A DNA stretch of 64,000 nt, taken from assembly GCF_030376615.1 (NCBI RefSeq), contig NZ_JARRAB010000010.1, forward strand, positions 114,246 through 178,245, written 5' to 3'. The stretch is from Pseudomonas sp. sp1636 (GTDB lineage: Bacteria; Pseudomonadota; Gammaproteobacteria; Pseudomonadales; Pseudomonadaceae). Of the stretch, positions 49,358-56,728 are shown piece after piece (position 1 is the first letter of the stretch; each line of letters begins with the position of its first letter). The notes beneath the pieces are model-generated. The model did no database searches, was not told the DNA's origin, and worked only from the letters and a program-made list of their open reading frames with translations. A program made the position numbers and the translations under genes.

Positions 49358-50353
49358 TTATGAGATCGCCAAGATCGATTTATTCCGCGCATCCCAACGC
49401 TGCTGCGCCTGTTCGAACGCCTCTTCGCGCGGCATACCCAGGCCTCGTAGTGCCACGGCCATGCTGCTCACGACCGCTAGCTGAGCGTAATCGTCCTCGA
49501 CCTCGCCGCGCCAAAACGCTTGCAGGTGTGCGGGTTGTAAGGACTCGGGCTTGACGTGTCGTTGCGCCGATAGCGCTGGCCAATCCTCGTCCCAATTCTC
49601 GCCGTTGGCCGTGCCATAGAGATGGCTGGTGGCGTCCGGATTGATTTCAGCCTCGCCACCTTCACCCTTGATCACCAGCGCGGTGTCGCCGAGCAGTTGG
49701 CTGGCTTCGCGGTGTACCGCCTGGTAGCCCGGGTGAAAGATGCTTTGCAAGCCGCAGCGCGCCGATAAGGGGTTGAGGATGCGGGTCAGCGAGTGAATCG
49801 GCGAGCGCAAACCGAGGATGTTGCGCAAATCGATCATCCGTTGCAGTTGCGGCATCCAGTCGCCCAGGGGGATAAACGCCAGCTGCTGTTCCTGTAGGGC
49901 CTGTTCCACTTCGCCCCAGCTGCGGCACAGTGGAATATCCAGAAGCCCGATTACTTGCTCGCTATACAACCGCCCGGCGGTGTGCGCGCCGCCGCCATGC
50001 AGGAGGATGCGCACGCCGCTGTTGGCCAAGGCCTTGGCGGCGAGCAGGAACCAGGGCAAGTGGCGCTTCTTGCCGGCATAGCTGGGCCAGTCCAGGTCGA
50101 CTGCAATGGCCGGCGCCTGTAAGCGTTCGCGTACCGCCTCGGCAAAGCCGGCCATCTCCTCGGCGCTTTCCTCTTTGTGCCGCAGCAGCATCAGGAAGGC
50201 GCCGAGTTGGCTGTCCTCGGTCTTGCCGTCGAGCAGCATGCCCATGGCGGCACGGGCTTCTTCTCGGGTCAGGTTGCGCGCGCCGCGCTTACCTTTGCCG
50301 AGGATGCGTACGAATTGGGCAAACGGGTGTTCTGCTGGGGTGACAAGGTTCAT
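49358..50353 (-). CDS. TrpD2/YbiB-like glycosyltransferase-fold protein
   Basis: 331 aa with the anthranilate phosphoribosyltransferase fold: an N-terminal helical domain (LTREEARAAMGMLLDGKTED) and a larger domain with LLHGGGAHTAGRLYSEQV. E. coli YbiB, of this group, binds nucleic acids without a known reaction and is LexA-controlled. I chose ATG 50353, which overlaps the tusE stop by 4 bases; the GTG/ATG two codons upstream is less likely. Its coupling to tusE suggests a link to tRNA metabolism, which is inference only. Confidence 0.85.
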   Translation of the reverse strand: MNLVTPAEHPFAQFVRILGKGKRGARNLTREEARAAMGMLLDGKTEDSQLGAFLMLLRHKEESAEEMAGFAEAVRERLQAPAIAVDLDWPSYAGKKRHLPWFLLAAKALANSGVRILLHGGGAHTAGRLYSEQVIGLLDIPLCRSWGEVEQALQEQQLAFIPLGDWMPQLQRMIDLRNILGLRSPIHSLTRILNPLSARCGLQSIFHPGYQAVHREASQLLGDTALVIKGEGGEAEINPDATSHLYGTANGENWDEDWPALSAQRHVKPESLQPAHLQAFWRGEVEDDYAQLAVVSSMAVALRGLGMPREEAFEQAQQRWDARNKSILAIS

Positions 50354-50685
50354 AGGCAATTCGTCGGTTTGGGCAGGCCCGCCAGCTTGGCGGCAAGTTT
50401 GGCGGGAGCGCCTTTGAACAGAAGATTGAGGTGCAGGCTGTTGCCTTGTTCCGGGCCCAGTTTGAGCGCCACATATTTGATCAGTGGGCGATTGGCTGGC
50501 GATAGCTGGAACTCGGCGTAGAAACTGCGCAATAGCAGCAGAATTTGCCAGTGTTCGGCGCTCAGAACCAATGCTTCCTGCTGCGCCAAGGCCTCGGCAA
50601 CCGGCTCCGACCAGTCCGTCAGGCTAACCAGGTAACCGTCCTTGTCCAGTGCAATACGGCGGCCGGCGACTAGCATGTGGTTCAT
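50350..50685 (-). CDS. tusE: TusE (DsrC family), tRNA 2-thiolation relay
   Basis: 111 aa. The penultimate cysteine (C110, ending PKPTNCL) is the sulfur carrier. The DsrC fold is seen in ALDKDGYLVSLTDWSEPVAEALA and LLLLRSFYAEFQLSPANRPL. It receives persulfide from TusBCD and hands it to MnmA. The start codon overlaps the tusB stop by 4 bases; M3 (50676) is an alternative. Confidence 0.93.
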   Translation of the reverse strand: MNHMLVAGRRIALDKDGYLVSLTDWSEPVAEALAQQEALVLSAEHWQILLLLRSFYAEFQLSPANRPLIKYVALKLGPEQGNSLHLNLLFKGAPAKLAAKLAGLPKPTNCL

Positions 50686-50981
50686 AACCAGCTGTTGACC
50701 TTGTCGAAGCGGCAACTGAGCTCGACGAACCCCGGATAGTCGACCACCTGTACCCGCGACGGGGCGGCGAGGGCGCGCGCGCAGAGGTCTTCGTCGAGGG
50801 CGAATATGCCGATGCTGCTCGGCAGCAGATCCAGAGCCTGGCGTTGTGCAGTCCCCGGTTGCAGGGCGTACACCGCATCGCCGCTGAGCAGCAGGCCGTC
50901 GGCGGGGCCGAGCAGGCGCAGACAACTGCTCAGGCGACTGTCGCTGAACGGCGAATGGGACAACACATGCAACGTAGCCAT
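50682..50981 (-). CDS. tusB: TusB (DsrH-like) subunit
   Basis: 99 aa. MATLHVLSHSPFSDSRLSSCLRLL and the short beta-alpha fold match DsrH/TusB. It forms the (BCD)2 hexamer with TusC and TusD. Start and stop overlap the neighbours (TAATG with tusC, ATGA with tusE), so stoichiometric translation is likely. Confidence 0.9.
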   Translation of the reverse strand: MATLHVLSHSPFSDSRLSSCLRLLGPADGLLLSGDAVYALQPGTAQRQALDLLPSSIGIFALDEDLCARALAAPSRVQVVDYPGFVELSCRFDKVNSWL

Positions 50982-51334
50982 TAGAGTGTGATCACCTGGT
51001 CGTAGCGGTCGATAAGCGCGATTAGCGCAGCATCATCCAGCACCTGTACCGCTAGCGTCAGCTCATCCAGGCCGCGTTCTTGCAGGCTGCGTGCCGATGC
51101 ATAGAGCGATTCCACGCCGAACATCGGTAACGCTTGCAGGTTGGCGCTTAGGTTCTTTTGTTGCAGGACTCGGGGCTGTTGCGCGGGCGCCAGCTGGAAC
51201 ACCCCGTCGTCGAGAAACAGCAGGCCGAGGGGCAAATCGAACGCGCCGCCAGCCAGGGCTATATCCAGCGCTTCACGAGCACCAGGCCCCGCCCAAGGCG
51301 GCTGACGGCTGATGATCAGCAAGGATTGGCTCAT
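50981..51334 (-). CDS. tusC: TusC (DsrF-like) subunit
   Basis: 117 aa DsrEFH-family protein. SLLIISRQPPWAGPGAREALDIAL and LPLGLLFLDDGVFQL are family features. It has no catalytic cysteine, as expected. One base separates it from tusD. Confidence 0.92.
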   Translation of the reverse strand: MSQSLLIISRQPPWAGPGAREALDIALAGGAFDLPLGLLFLDDGVFQLAPAQQPRVLQQKNLSANLQALPMFGVESLYASARSLQERGLDELTLAVQVLDDAALIALIDRYDQVITL

Positions 51335-51335
51335 T

Positions 51336-51728
51336 TCAAGGCCCTCCGAAACAGACCAGGCGATCTACCGTTTGCGCCGCCTCATGCAACTGCCCCAGCC
51401 CGGAAAGCTCCCAGGACGCGTCCAGGTTGGCACCGTGGCGCTGGTAACGCTGCGCCTCCTGGTCGTTGAGGATGCCGCGACGCAACGCAGCGGCGATGCA
51501 TACAACGCCATCGAGATGCTGCTGACGTACCAGATCGCGCCATTCAGCGCAGATATCCAGCTCATCCTGTGCGCTGACCACATTGCCCGAAGCGCTGTGC
51601 ACGCCGTCCTGGTAGAAGAACAGCCGCACGATCTTATGGCCGCCGGCCAAGGCTGCCTGCGCGAAGCGCAGGGCGCGCCGGGAGGAGGGCGCATGCGGTG
51701 GGGCGAAGAGGGCGATGGCGAATTGCAT
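51336..51728 (-). CDS. tusD: TusD (DsrE-like) sulfurtransferase subunit
   Basis: 130 aa. The active cysteine lies in DGVVCIAAALRRGI (C77), equivalent to C78 of E. coli TusD. It accepts sulfur from TusA/IscS and passes it to TusE. First gene of tusDCBE plus the TrpD2-like gene; its promoter must lie in the 109 bp after the yccA-like gene's terminator. Confidence 0.94.
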   Translation of the reverse strand: MQFAIALFAPPHAPSSRRALRFAQAALAGGHKIVRLFFYQDGVHSASGNVVSAQDELDICAEWRDLVRQQHLDGVVCIAAALRRGILNDQEAQRYQRHGANLDASWELSGLGQLHEAAQTVDRLVCFGGP

Positions 51729-51795
51729 ATAAAACCCAGCAGGAAAATCTGCCGTAATGATAAAGCTTGAGCGCGCAAGATGCTTGTTGCAGGGA

Positions 51796-51820
51796 TGAAA
51801 AAGCCCGCCGAAGCGGGCTT
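51796..51820 (-). terminator. Intrinsic terminator of the BAX-inhibitor-like gene
   Basis: Minus strand: AAGCCCGC-TTCG-GCGGGCTT then TTTTTC. The UUCG-type loop with an 8-bp stem and U-tract makes it strong; it separates yccA from tusD. Confidence 0.9.
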
Positions 51821-51837
51821 CGGGCGCCGCTCGGCGA

Positions 51838-52506
51838 TCAGTCGTCGCTGCCCATGATGCCCATGATCTGCAGCAGGCTGATGAACAGGTTGTAGATCGA
51901 CACATACAGGCTGATGGTCGCCATGATGTAGTTGCGTTCGCCGCCATGAATGATGGCGCTGGTCTGGAACAGGATGCAGGCCGAGGAAAACAGCACGAAA
52001 CCGGCGCTAATCGCCAGTTGCAGGCCGCTGATCTGGAAGAAGAAGCCCGCCAACATGGCACCGATCAGGACGAAGAAGCCGGCCGTGATGAAACCGCTGA
52101 GGAAGCTCATGTCCTTGCGCGAAATCAGTACATAGGCGGACAGGCCACAGAAAACCAGGGCGGTCATGGTGAATGCCGAACTGACCACTTCCGCGCCGTT
52201 GGCCATGCCCAGGTAGCGATTGAGGATCGGTCCCAGGGTGTAGCCCATGAAACCGGTCAGGGCGAGAGTGGAAACCAGGCCCCAGGACGAGTCGCGCAGT
52301 TTAGTGGTGAGGAAGAACAGGCCATAGAAACCGATCAGCACCACGAAGATATTCGGATAGGGCACATTGGCGCGTTGTGCCAGAAAAGCGACCAAGCCGC
52401 TGAAGGCCAAGGTGATGGCCAGCAGGCCGTAAGTGTTGCGCAGTACGCGGCTGACTTCTTGCTGCTCAACCTGGGCGTGACTGAGTGCGTAATCCTGTTC
52501 GTGCAT
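51838..52506 (-). CDS. yccA: BAX inhibitor-1/YccA family membrane protein
   Basis: 222 aa with seven predicted transmembrane helices. RVLRNTYGLLAITLAFSGLVA and the C-terminal SLYVSIYNLFISLLQIMGIM are characteristic. E. coli YccA modulates the FtsH protease; members of the wider family conduct Ca2+. The start MHEQDYALSHAQVEQQEVS has an AGGAG-like site upstream. Its neighbours are the tus operon and tRNA-Ser, the same order I recall in P. aeruginosa. Confidence 0.92.
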   Translation of the reverse strand: MHEQDYALSHAQVEQQEVSRVLRNTYGLLAITLAFSGLVAFLAQRANVPYPNIFVVLIGFYGLFFLTTKLRDSSWGLVSTLALTGFMGYTLGPILNRYLGMANGAEVVSSAFTMTALVFCGLSAYVLISRKDMSFLSGFITAGFFVLIGAMLAGFFFQISGLQLAISAGFVLFSSACILFQTSAIIHGGERNYIMATISLYVSIYNLFISLLQIMGIMGSDD

Positions 52507-52593
52507 GGCGACGCTCCTGTAGAGGCTAATGGTTCCGTGACCAGAGTCGAGCTCGATAATAGCAGAGCTATGGCCACAGCCAACCCAGAGAGT

Positions 52594-52621
52594 TTGACAG
52601 TGTGTTGCGTTCCGGTAAGAT
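52594..52621 (+). promoter_or_regulatory. Possible sigma-70 promoter upstream of tRNA-Ser
   Basis: TTGACA and TAAGAT with 16 bases between. It lies about 130 bases before the mature tRNA, which would need a long leader, so a closer promoter is possible. A tandem GACTGTTGTC repeat lies between (about 52679-52700). Confidence 0.4.
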
Positions 52622-52752
52622 TGCCGCCCGCACTTACGCCGCAAGCGTAACAAGGCGGTTGGATCTAGTGACCTGCTCGACTGTTGTCGACTGTTGTCAA
52701 GAGTGCGCGCAGTTGCAGTTTGCGAGAGGCGAAGGAAAAGCCTTAAAAATCT

Positions 52753-52843
52753 GGAGGGTTGGCAGAGCGGTTGAATGCACCGGTCTTGAAAACCGGCGAA
52801 CGTTAATAGCGTTCCCAGGGTTCGAATCCCTGGCCCTCCACCA
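52753..52843 (+). tRNA. tRNA-Ser (anticodon TGA)
   Basis: 91 bases including the encoded CCA. Acceptor GGAGGGT pairs with GCCCTCC, the anticodon loop is CTTGAAA, and the long variable arm around CGAACG...CGTTCC marks class II tRNA-Ser. It is followed by a perfect terminator. Confidence 0.97.
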
Positions 52844-52857
52844 TAATCAACAAAATC

Positions 52858-52889
52858 AAGGGCTTAGGTGAAAACCTAAGCCCTTTTTT
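52858..52889 (+). terminator. Intrinsic terminator of tRNA-Ser
   Basis: AAGGGCTTAGGT-GAAA-ACCTAAGCCCTT: a 12-bp perfect stem followed by six T. The intron remnant begins immediately after the T-run. Confidence 0.95.
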
Positions 52890-53100
52890 GTGTGCGCCGC
52901 GACTGGCGCTGTTCGGTTCGCTGTGGCGGTGAGCTGGATGACTTGGAGGCGAAAGTCCTCCACACAGCCGGCAAGGGGAAGCGTTAGCTGGGCGGCAAGG
53001 GTGTCGCGGGGAACTGCGAACCTGAAGGAAGCCGAAGGCAAACTGCCGATCTTTCCGCAAGGGAGGCGCCGTCGATATCCCCGAGCGGCGCGACGGGACA
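52890..53100 (+). mobile_element. Group IIC intron remnant (5' domain I only)
   Basis: It begins GTGTGCGCC, the 5' consensus of group II introns, directly after the T-run of an intrinsic terminator, the usual target of class C introns. From memory, the order of conserved blocks matches the Oceanobacillus group IIC intron: a GGCGAAAGTCC hairpin (about 52946-52965), AAGCGTTAGC, GCAAGGGTGTC (52995-53005), CTGAAGGAAGC (53022-53032) and GGCAAA (53037-53042). No reverse-transcriptase frame and no domain V are seen downstream, so the 3' part is lost. The 3' limit is approximate. Confidence 0.72.
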
Positions 53101-53383
53101 AACCGGCGGGGTATCTGCCGCGTGATGAGTCGTCTGATTCAGCCCGCGCCGTTGTAGCTCGCCCTGGTCTTCGACCCTTTGTTCTCGGACTTCAGCTCCG
53201 CCTCCACTCCGGGCAGAAACCTTCATCAAGCCACCGAAACAGCCCGCGACCAAGTGGCGGCGGATTATCGCTGGAGCCTGAACTCGAACTGGAGAAGTTC
53301 TTCGTCGGCTCAACCACGACAAGCTTGATTGCTGAATTCGCTACCTGACTTCGAGAGCGCCAATCCGTTCGCTGCTGCTGAGC

Positions 53384-53605
53384 GTGCCATTTACGTGCAT
53401 TTTGCCGCTTCTTTCTGTGCCTGCCGCAGCTACAGAGCAGATTGTCGATCCTGTCGCGGTGACGAATAAAGACCATGGATTGGTGCGCTTTATTCCATTA
53501 ATTAGCTTTAATAACAATGATTTACCGGACAAAATGTCAAGTGTTTGTCGTTTCGACGTTATCTTGACAAATAGCGGAAGTGAACCTTTAGTTAGTCATG
53601 GGTGA
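53384..53605 (+). CDS. Doubtful small exported protein
   Basis: 73 codons from GTG. The in-frame sequence just upstream and at the start (RSLLLSVPFTCILPLLSVPA) looks like a signal peptide ending in AAA, followed by a soluble stretch with FIPLISFNNNDLPDKM. There is no ATG and no good ribosome site. Base composition is AT-richer than its surroundings. It could be the remains of a transferred gene. Not recognised. Confidence 0.25.
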   Translation: MPFTCILPLLSVPAAATEQIVDPVAVTNKDHGLVRFIPLISFNNNDLPDKMSSVCRFDVILTNSGSEPLVSHG

Positions 53606-53684
53606 GGGTGAGTTAATGGGGCTTGGCGTGCAGAAGAGGGCGCCAGTTCCGATGTTATCTGCCGCAACATGGAAGGAGTGTGTG

Positions 53685-53774
53685 ATGGACAGGGTTACGC
53701 TTATGCAGAGCGTGAAGGCGTCTGTGCGGGATCATCTTGTTATGGGCCCCCTTCGTGGGCCGCCTTTCAGCTGA
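53685..53774 (+). CDS. Possible 29-codon leader or small protein
   Basis: ATG with an AAGGAG ribosome site six bases upstream reads MDRVTLMQSVKASVRDHLVM and ends GPLRGPPFS. The last third overlaps a GGCCC...GGGCC hairpin. It lies 224 bp before the first multicopper oxidase. The good ribosome site is the only support; no family is recognised. Confidence 0.3.
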   Translation: MDRVTLMQSVKASVRDHLVMGPLRGPPFS

Positions 53775-53998
53775 GCGATAGCATCAGGCAAGCGTCGCAG
53801 CACTGCTAGGGACTTTCCCCACTTCTGATCACTGATGAGCGAATGCAACTCAGAGGGAAAGTGCGTGCCAGTGATTGTGATGGCCACCATCTATCTAATC
53901 GTCGAGCAAGGTGTACACGGAGCAGCCGAGGCTAGGGTGTCTAGGGCATATAAGCAGGGCTGCAGTTGGACAAAAAGAAGCGCTGAGAGGTAAAAGCC

Positions 53999-55903
53999 AT
54001 GACATCCCAATTTGCGGAGAGTCTGGGCAAGCTAGGGGTGGGAAACTGGAAAATTTCCATTAAGGCCGGAGGATGGGAGCCTTTGCTCAGCAATCCTCAG
54101 GCGCAGCTGGAGGGCGAGGGCAGGCGCTCTTTTCTGAAACTCACCGCTGCGGCAATGGCGGCACCGCTGCTTTTGGCTTCGCCCGATAGCAGTGCCAGAC
54201 GCCGGCGCCGCCCGGATCCAACTCCAGACCCGGTTCCGGAGCCCGGCCCGGCAGTATTGCCGCCCAGCCCGCCAACCACACCCTGGGTGCAGTTTCTGCC
54301 TGAAGCCATCACGCCGCTGCAACCGGTCACCCTGAACCCTACGCCCACCGGCGTGCCGAACCCTGCTGACGGCGAATGCGGCCGCGCGCTGCACCAGCGC
54401 TGGGATGAGTTGTACGCCACGCCACGGCAATATCCGCCGGAGCACTACGAGCTGAGCGCCAAGGAAAACCCGGCCTGGGTGTTCAATCCGGCCTATCCGC
54501 CGCAGCGGATCTGGGGCTTTGCCATCGGCGAGGGGGCGGCGACAACACCGGGGCCGACCATCATGACCCGTTATGGCAAGCCGGTGATCGTACGCTTTAA
54601 AAATCGTTTGCCGCAGAACCATGTCGGCTTCGGCTCGCCGGAGATCTCGATGCATTTGCACAATGCGCACACCGGCTCGGAGAGCGATGGCTATCCCGGC
54701 GATTACTTCAGCCCGATCAAGGCCGGGCCAACGCTGGCCGGCCCAGGGCAGTGGAAGGATCATTTCTACCCGAACATCTATGCCGGCTATGATCAGATGC
54801 AGAACGGCATCGGCGACGAGCGCGAGGCCCTGGCCACCCTCTGGTACCACGACCACACCTTCGACTTCACCGCGCCCAACCTGTACCTCGGCATGGCCGG
54901 CTTTTACCTGCTGTATGACCATATCGACTCGGGCAATGAGCGCGATCCAGATCCGCGGGCCTTGCGCCTGCCGAGCCACCCCTACGATTACCCGTTGAGC
55001 TTTGGCGATCGCCGCTTCGATGCCAGCGGCCGACTGATCTACGACCAGGTCGAGCCGGACGGCACGCTGGGCGACAAGATCGTGGTCAACGGCAAGATCG
55101 AGCCGGTGCTCAAGGTCGCCGCGCGCAAGTACCGCTTCCGCCTGCTCGATATTGGCCCCAGCCGGATCTACGAGTTTTACCTGCAGAGGGCCAACGGCGT
55201 CTCGCTGACCTTCACCCATATCGGCAACGACGGCAATCTGTTCGCGGCGCCGCTGAAGAATACGGTCAATGTGCATATCGCCGTGGCCGAGCGCGCCGAC
55301 ATCGTGATCGATTTTTCTCAGTACCCGATCGGCACCGAACTGTACCTGGTCAATCGCCTGGTGCAGACCAGGAGCCGCCAGCCCGACGGTTTGGGCGCGG
55401 CCACCCGGGTGCTGAAGTTTGTCGTCGATCGCCATCCGCCAGAGCAGGATCTGAGCCAGGTGCCCAATGTGTTGCGCGCACAGCCACCGCTCGATCTGGC
55501 GGAAATCGCCGCCGCGCCGGTGCGCCGCTGGGTATTCGAACGCAAAAACGGCATGTGGGCGATCAACGGCCAGTTCTTCAACCCCAACAGTGCGCGGGCG
55601 GTAATTCCCAAGGGCGGTGCCGAGGTCTGGGAGCTGGTGAATATCGATAACGGCTGGGATCACCCAATCCATATCCACTTCGAGGAGGGGCGCATCATCA
55701 GTAAGACCCAAAATGGCGTCGCGGTGCCGGTGCCGCCGTACGAGCAGGGGCGCAAGGACGTGTATCTACTCAAAGGGCAGTCGACCATCCGGGTATTTAT
55801 CCGCTTTCGCGATTACGTCGGCAAGTACGTGATGCACTGCCATAACCTGATCCACGAAGACCACGCGATGATGCTGCGCTGGGACATCAAAGACGACAAC
55901 TAG
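53999..55903 (+). CDS. Tat-exported multicopper oxidase 1
   Basis: 634 aa, three cupredoxin domains of the CotA/bilirubin oxidase type. A twin-arginine motif RRSFLK is at 42-47 after an unusually long n-region; the hydrophobic stretch AAMAAPLLLA follows. Copper ligands: HLH (219-221), HDH (284-286), HPIHIH (555-560) and HCHNLIHEDHAMM (613-625), giving type 1 and trinuclear sites with Met as axial ligand. It should oxidise a metal or phenolic substrate with O2 in the periplasm. A SCO-like gene and a paralogue follow. Manganese, copper or an organic substrate are all possible. Confidence 0.92.
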   Translation: MTSQFAESLGKLGVGNWKISIKAGGWEPLLSNPQAQLEGEGRRSFLKLTAAAMAAPLLLASPDSSARRRRRPDPTPDPVPEPGPAVLPPSPPTTPWVQFLPEAITPLQPVTLNPTPTGVPNPADGECGRALHQRWDELYATPRQYPPEHYELSAKENPAWVFNPAYPPQRIWGFAIGEGAATTPGPTIMTRYGKPVIVRFKNRLPQNHVGFGSPEISMHLHNAHTGSESDGYPGDYFSPIKAGPTLAGPGQWKDHFYPNIYAGYDQMQNGIGDEREALATLWYHDHTFDFTAPNLYLGMAGFYLLYDHIDSGNERDPDPRALRLPSHPYDYPLSFGDRRFDASGRLIYDQVEPDGTLGDKIVVNGKIEPVLKVAARKYRFRLLDIGPSRIYEFYLQRANGVSLTFTHIGNDGNLFAAPLKNTVNVHIAVAERADIVIDFSQYPIGTELYLVNRLVQTRSRQPDGLGAATRVLKFVVDRHPPEQDLSQVPNVLRAQPPLDLAEIAAAPVRRWVFERKNGMWAINGQFFNPNSARAVIPKGGAEVWELVNIDNGWDHPIHIHFEEGRIISKTQNGVAVPVPPYEQGRKDVYLLKGQSTIRVFIRFRDYVGKYVMHCHNLIHEDHAMMLRWDIKDDN

Positions 55904-55926
55904 TCGCTGAGACTGGAGGAATTTCT

Positions 55927-56607
55927 ATGAACACTCGAAGAAAGCTCCTGGCTGGCATAGGCACAGCGGCACTGGGCGGATTGTTGTTGGGTCGCTCTTC
56001 GCTGCAGGCGCATGAGGCATTTGAATCGGCCGATATCGACATGGCCGACGCCAGTGTGGATGGCGCGCAGACCAGCTATTTTCCTAACGTTTGGCTCGAC
56101 AGCCACGAGGGCAAAAGAGTCCGGTTCTACGACGATCTGGTGCGCGGCAAGATCGCCGTCATCAACTTTATGTTTGTCCAGTGCGGCGACATCTGCCCGA
56201 CCATGACCGCCAACCTGCTCAAGGTGCAAAAGCTCCTGGGCGAGCGCATGGGGCGCGACATTTTCATGTATTCGGTCAGTCTGCAGCCGGAGATGGATAC
56301 GCCCGAAGTACTCAAGGCTTACGCCGAGATGCATCGCGTCCAGCCGGGCTGGCAGTTCCTCACCGGCACGGCGGCGGACATCAAGCGCCTGCGCTATGGG
56401 CTGGGCTTCTATGACCCGGTCGAGGAAGTCGATAGAAACCTCGGGACTCACACCGGCATGTTGCGCATCGGCAACGACCGCAGCGAGCGCTGGACCATGG
56501 CGCCGGCACTGGCTGAGCCTGAGCGGATCATCGCCACCATCAATCATGTGGACGGGGCCATGGTGCACACGGCGTACCGACGTGCCGACGATGCTGTTCG
56601 AGCCTGA
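55927..56607 (+). CDS. SCO1/SenC/PrrC-family copper chaperone-like protein
   Basis: 226 aa thioredoxin-fold protein. The N-terminus MNTRRKLLAGIG has a possible twin-arginine signal, with a hydrophobic segment to about residue 22. The copper-binding motif is CGDICP (C86, C90) with the distal histidine H175 in GTHTGML. SCO proteins insert copper or reduce cysteines in copper enzymes, usually cytochrome oxidase. Here it lies 23 bp after one multicopper oxidase and before another, so it probably matures them. Confidence 0.9.
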   Translation: MNTRRKLLAGIGTAALGGLLLGRSSLQAHEAFESADIDMADASVDGAQTSYFPNVWLDSHEGKRVRFYDDLVRGKIAVINFMFVQCGDICPTMTANLLKVQKLLGERMGRDIFMYSVSLQPEMDTPEVLKAYAEMHRVQPGWQFLTGTAADIKRLRYGLGFYDPVEEVDRNLGTHTGMLRIGNDRSERWTMAPALAEPERIIATINHVDGAMVHTAYRRADDAVRA

Positions 56608-56728
56608 TCGCGCACCCTTGAGGGCGTAGGGCGCGCCCTGCTCAACAATCCAGGGAGGAGTAATTCTGCGGCCATGACTGTTGCCCGCGCGAATGGAATG
56701 CTCTGGGGGCTGCAGGGAGGGTATGTCC

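Larger units (their letters stand above)
53101..53998. other. Intergenic stretch between intron remnant and oxidase cassette
   Basis: About 900 bp without a confident gene. It holds two small candidate frames (listed separately) and is more AT-rich between about 53450 and 53600 than its neighbours. It should include the promoter of the oxidase cassette. A GAGAGG element at 53985-53990 precedes the oxidase ATG. Confidence 0.5.

Noticed and set aside
52679..52700. Tandem GACTGTTGTC copies before tRNA-Ser as an attachment site
   Set aside because: Only two adjacent 10-base copies and no integrase nearby; more likely a chance or leader repeat.
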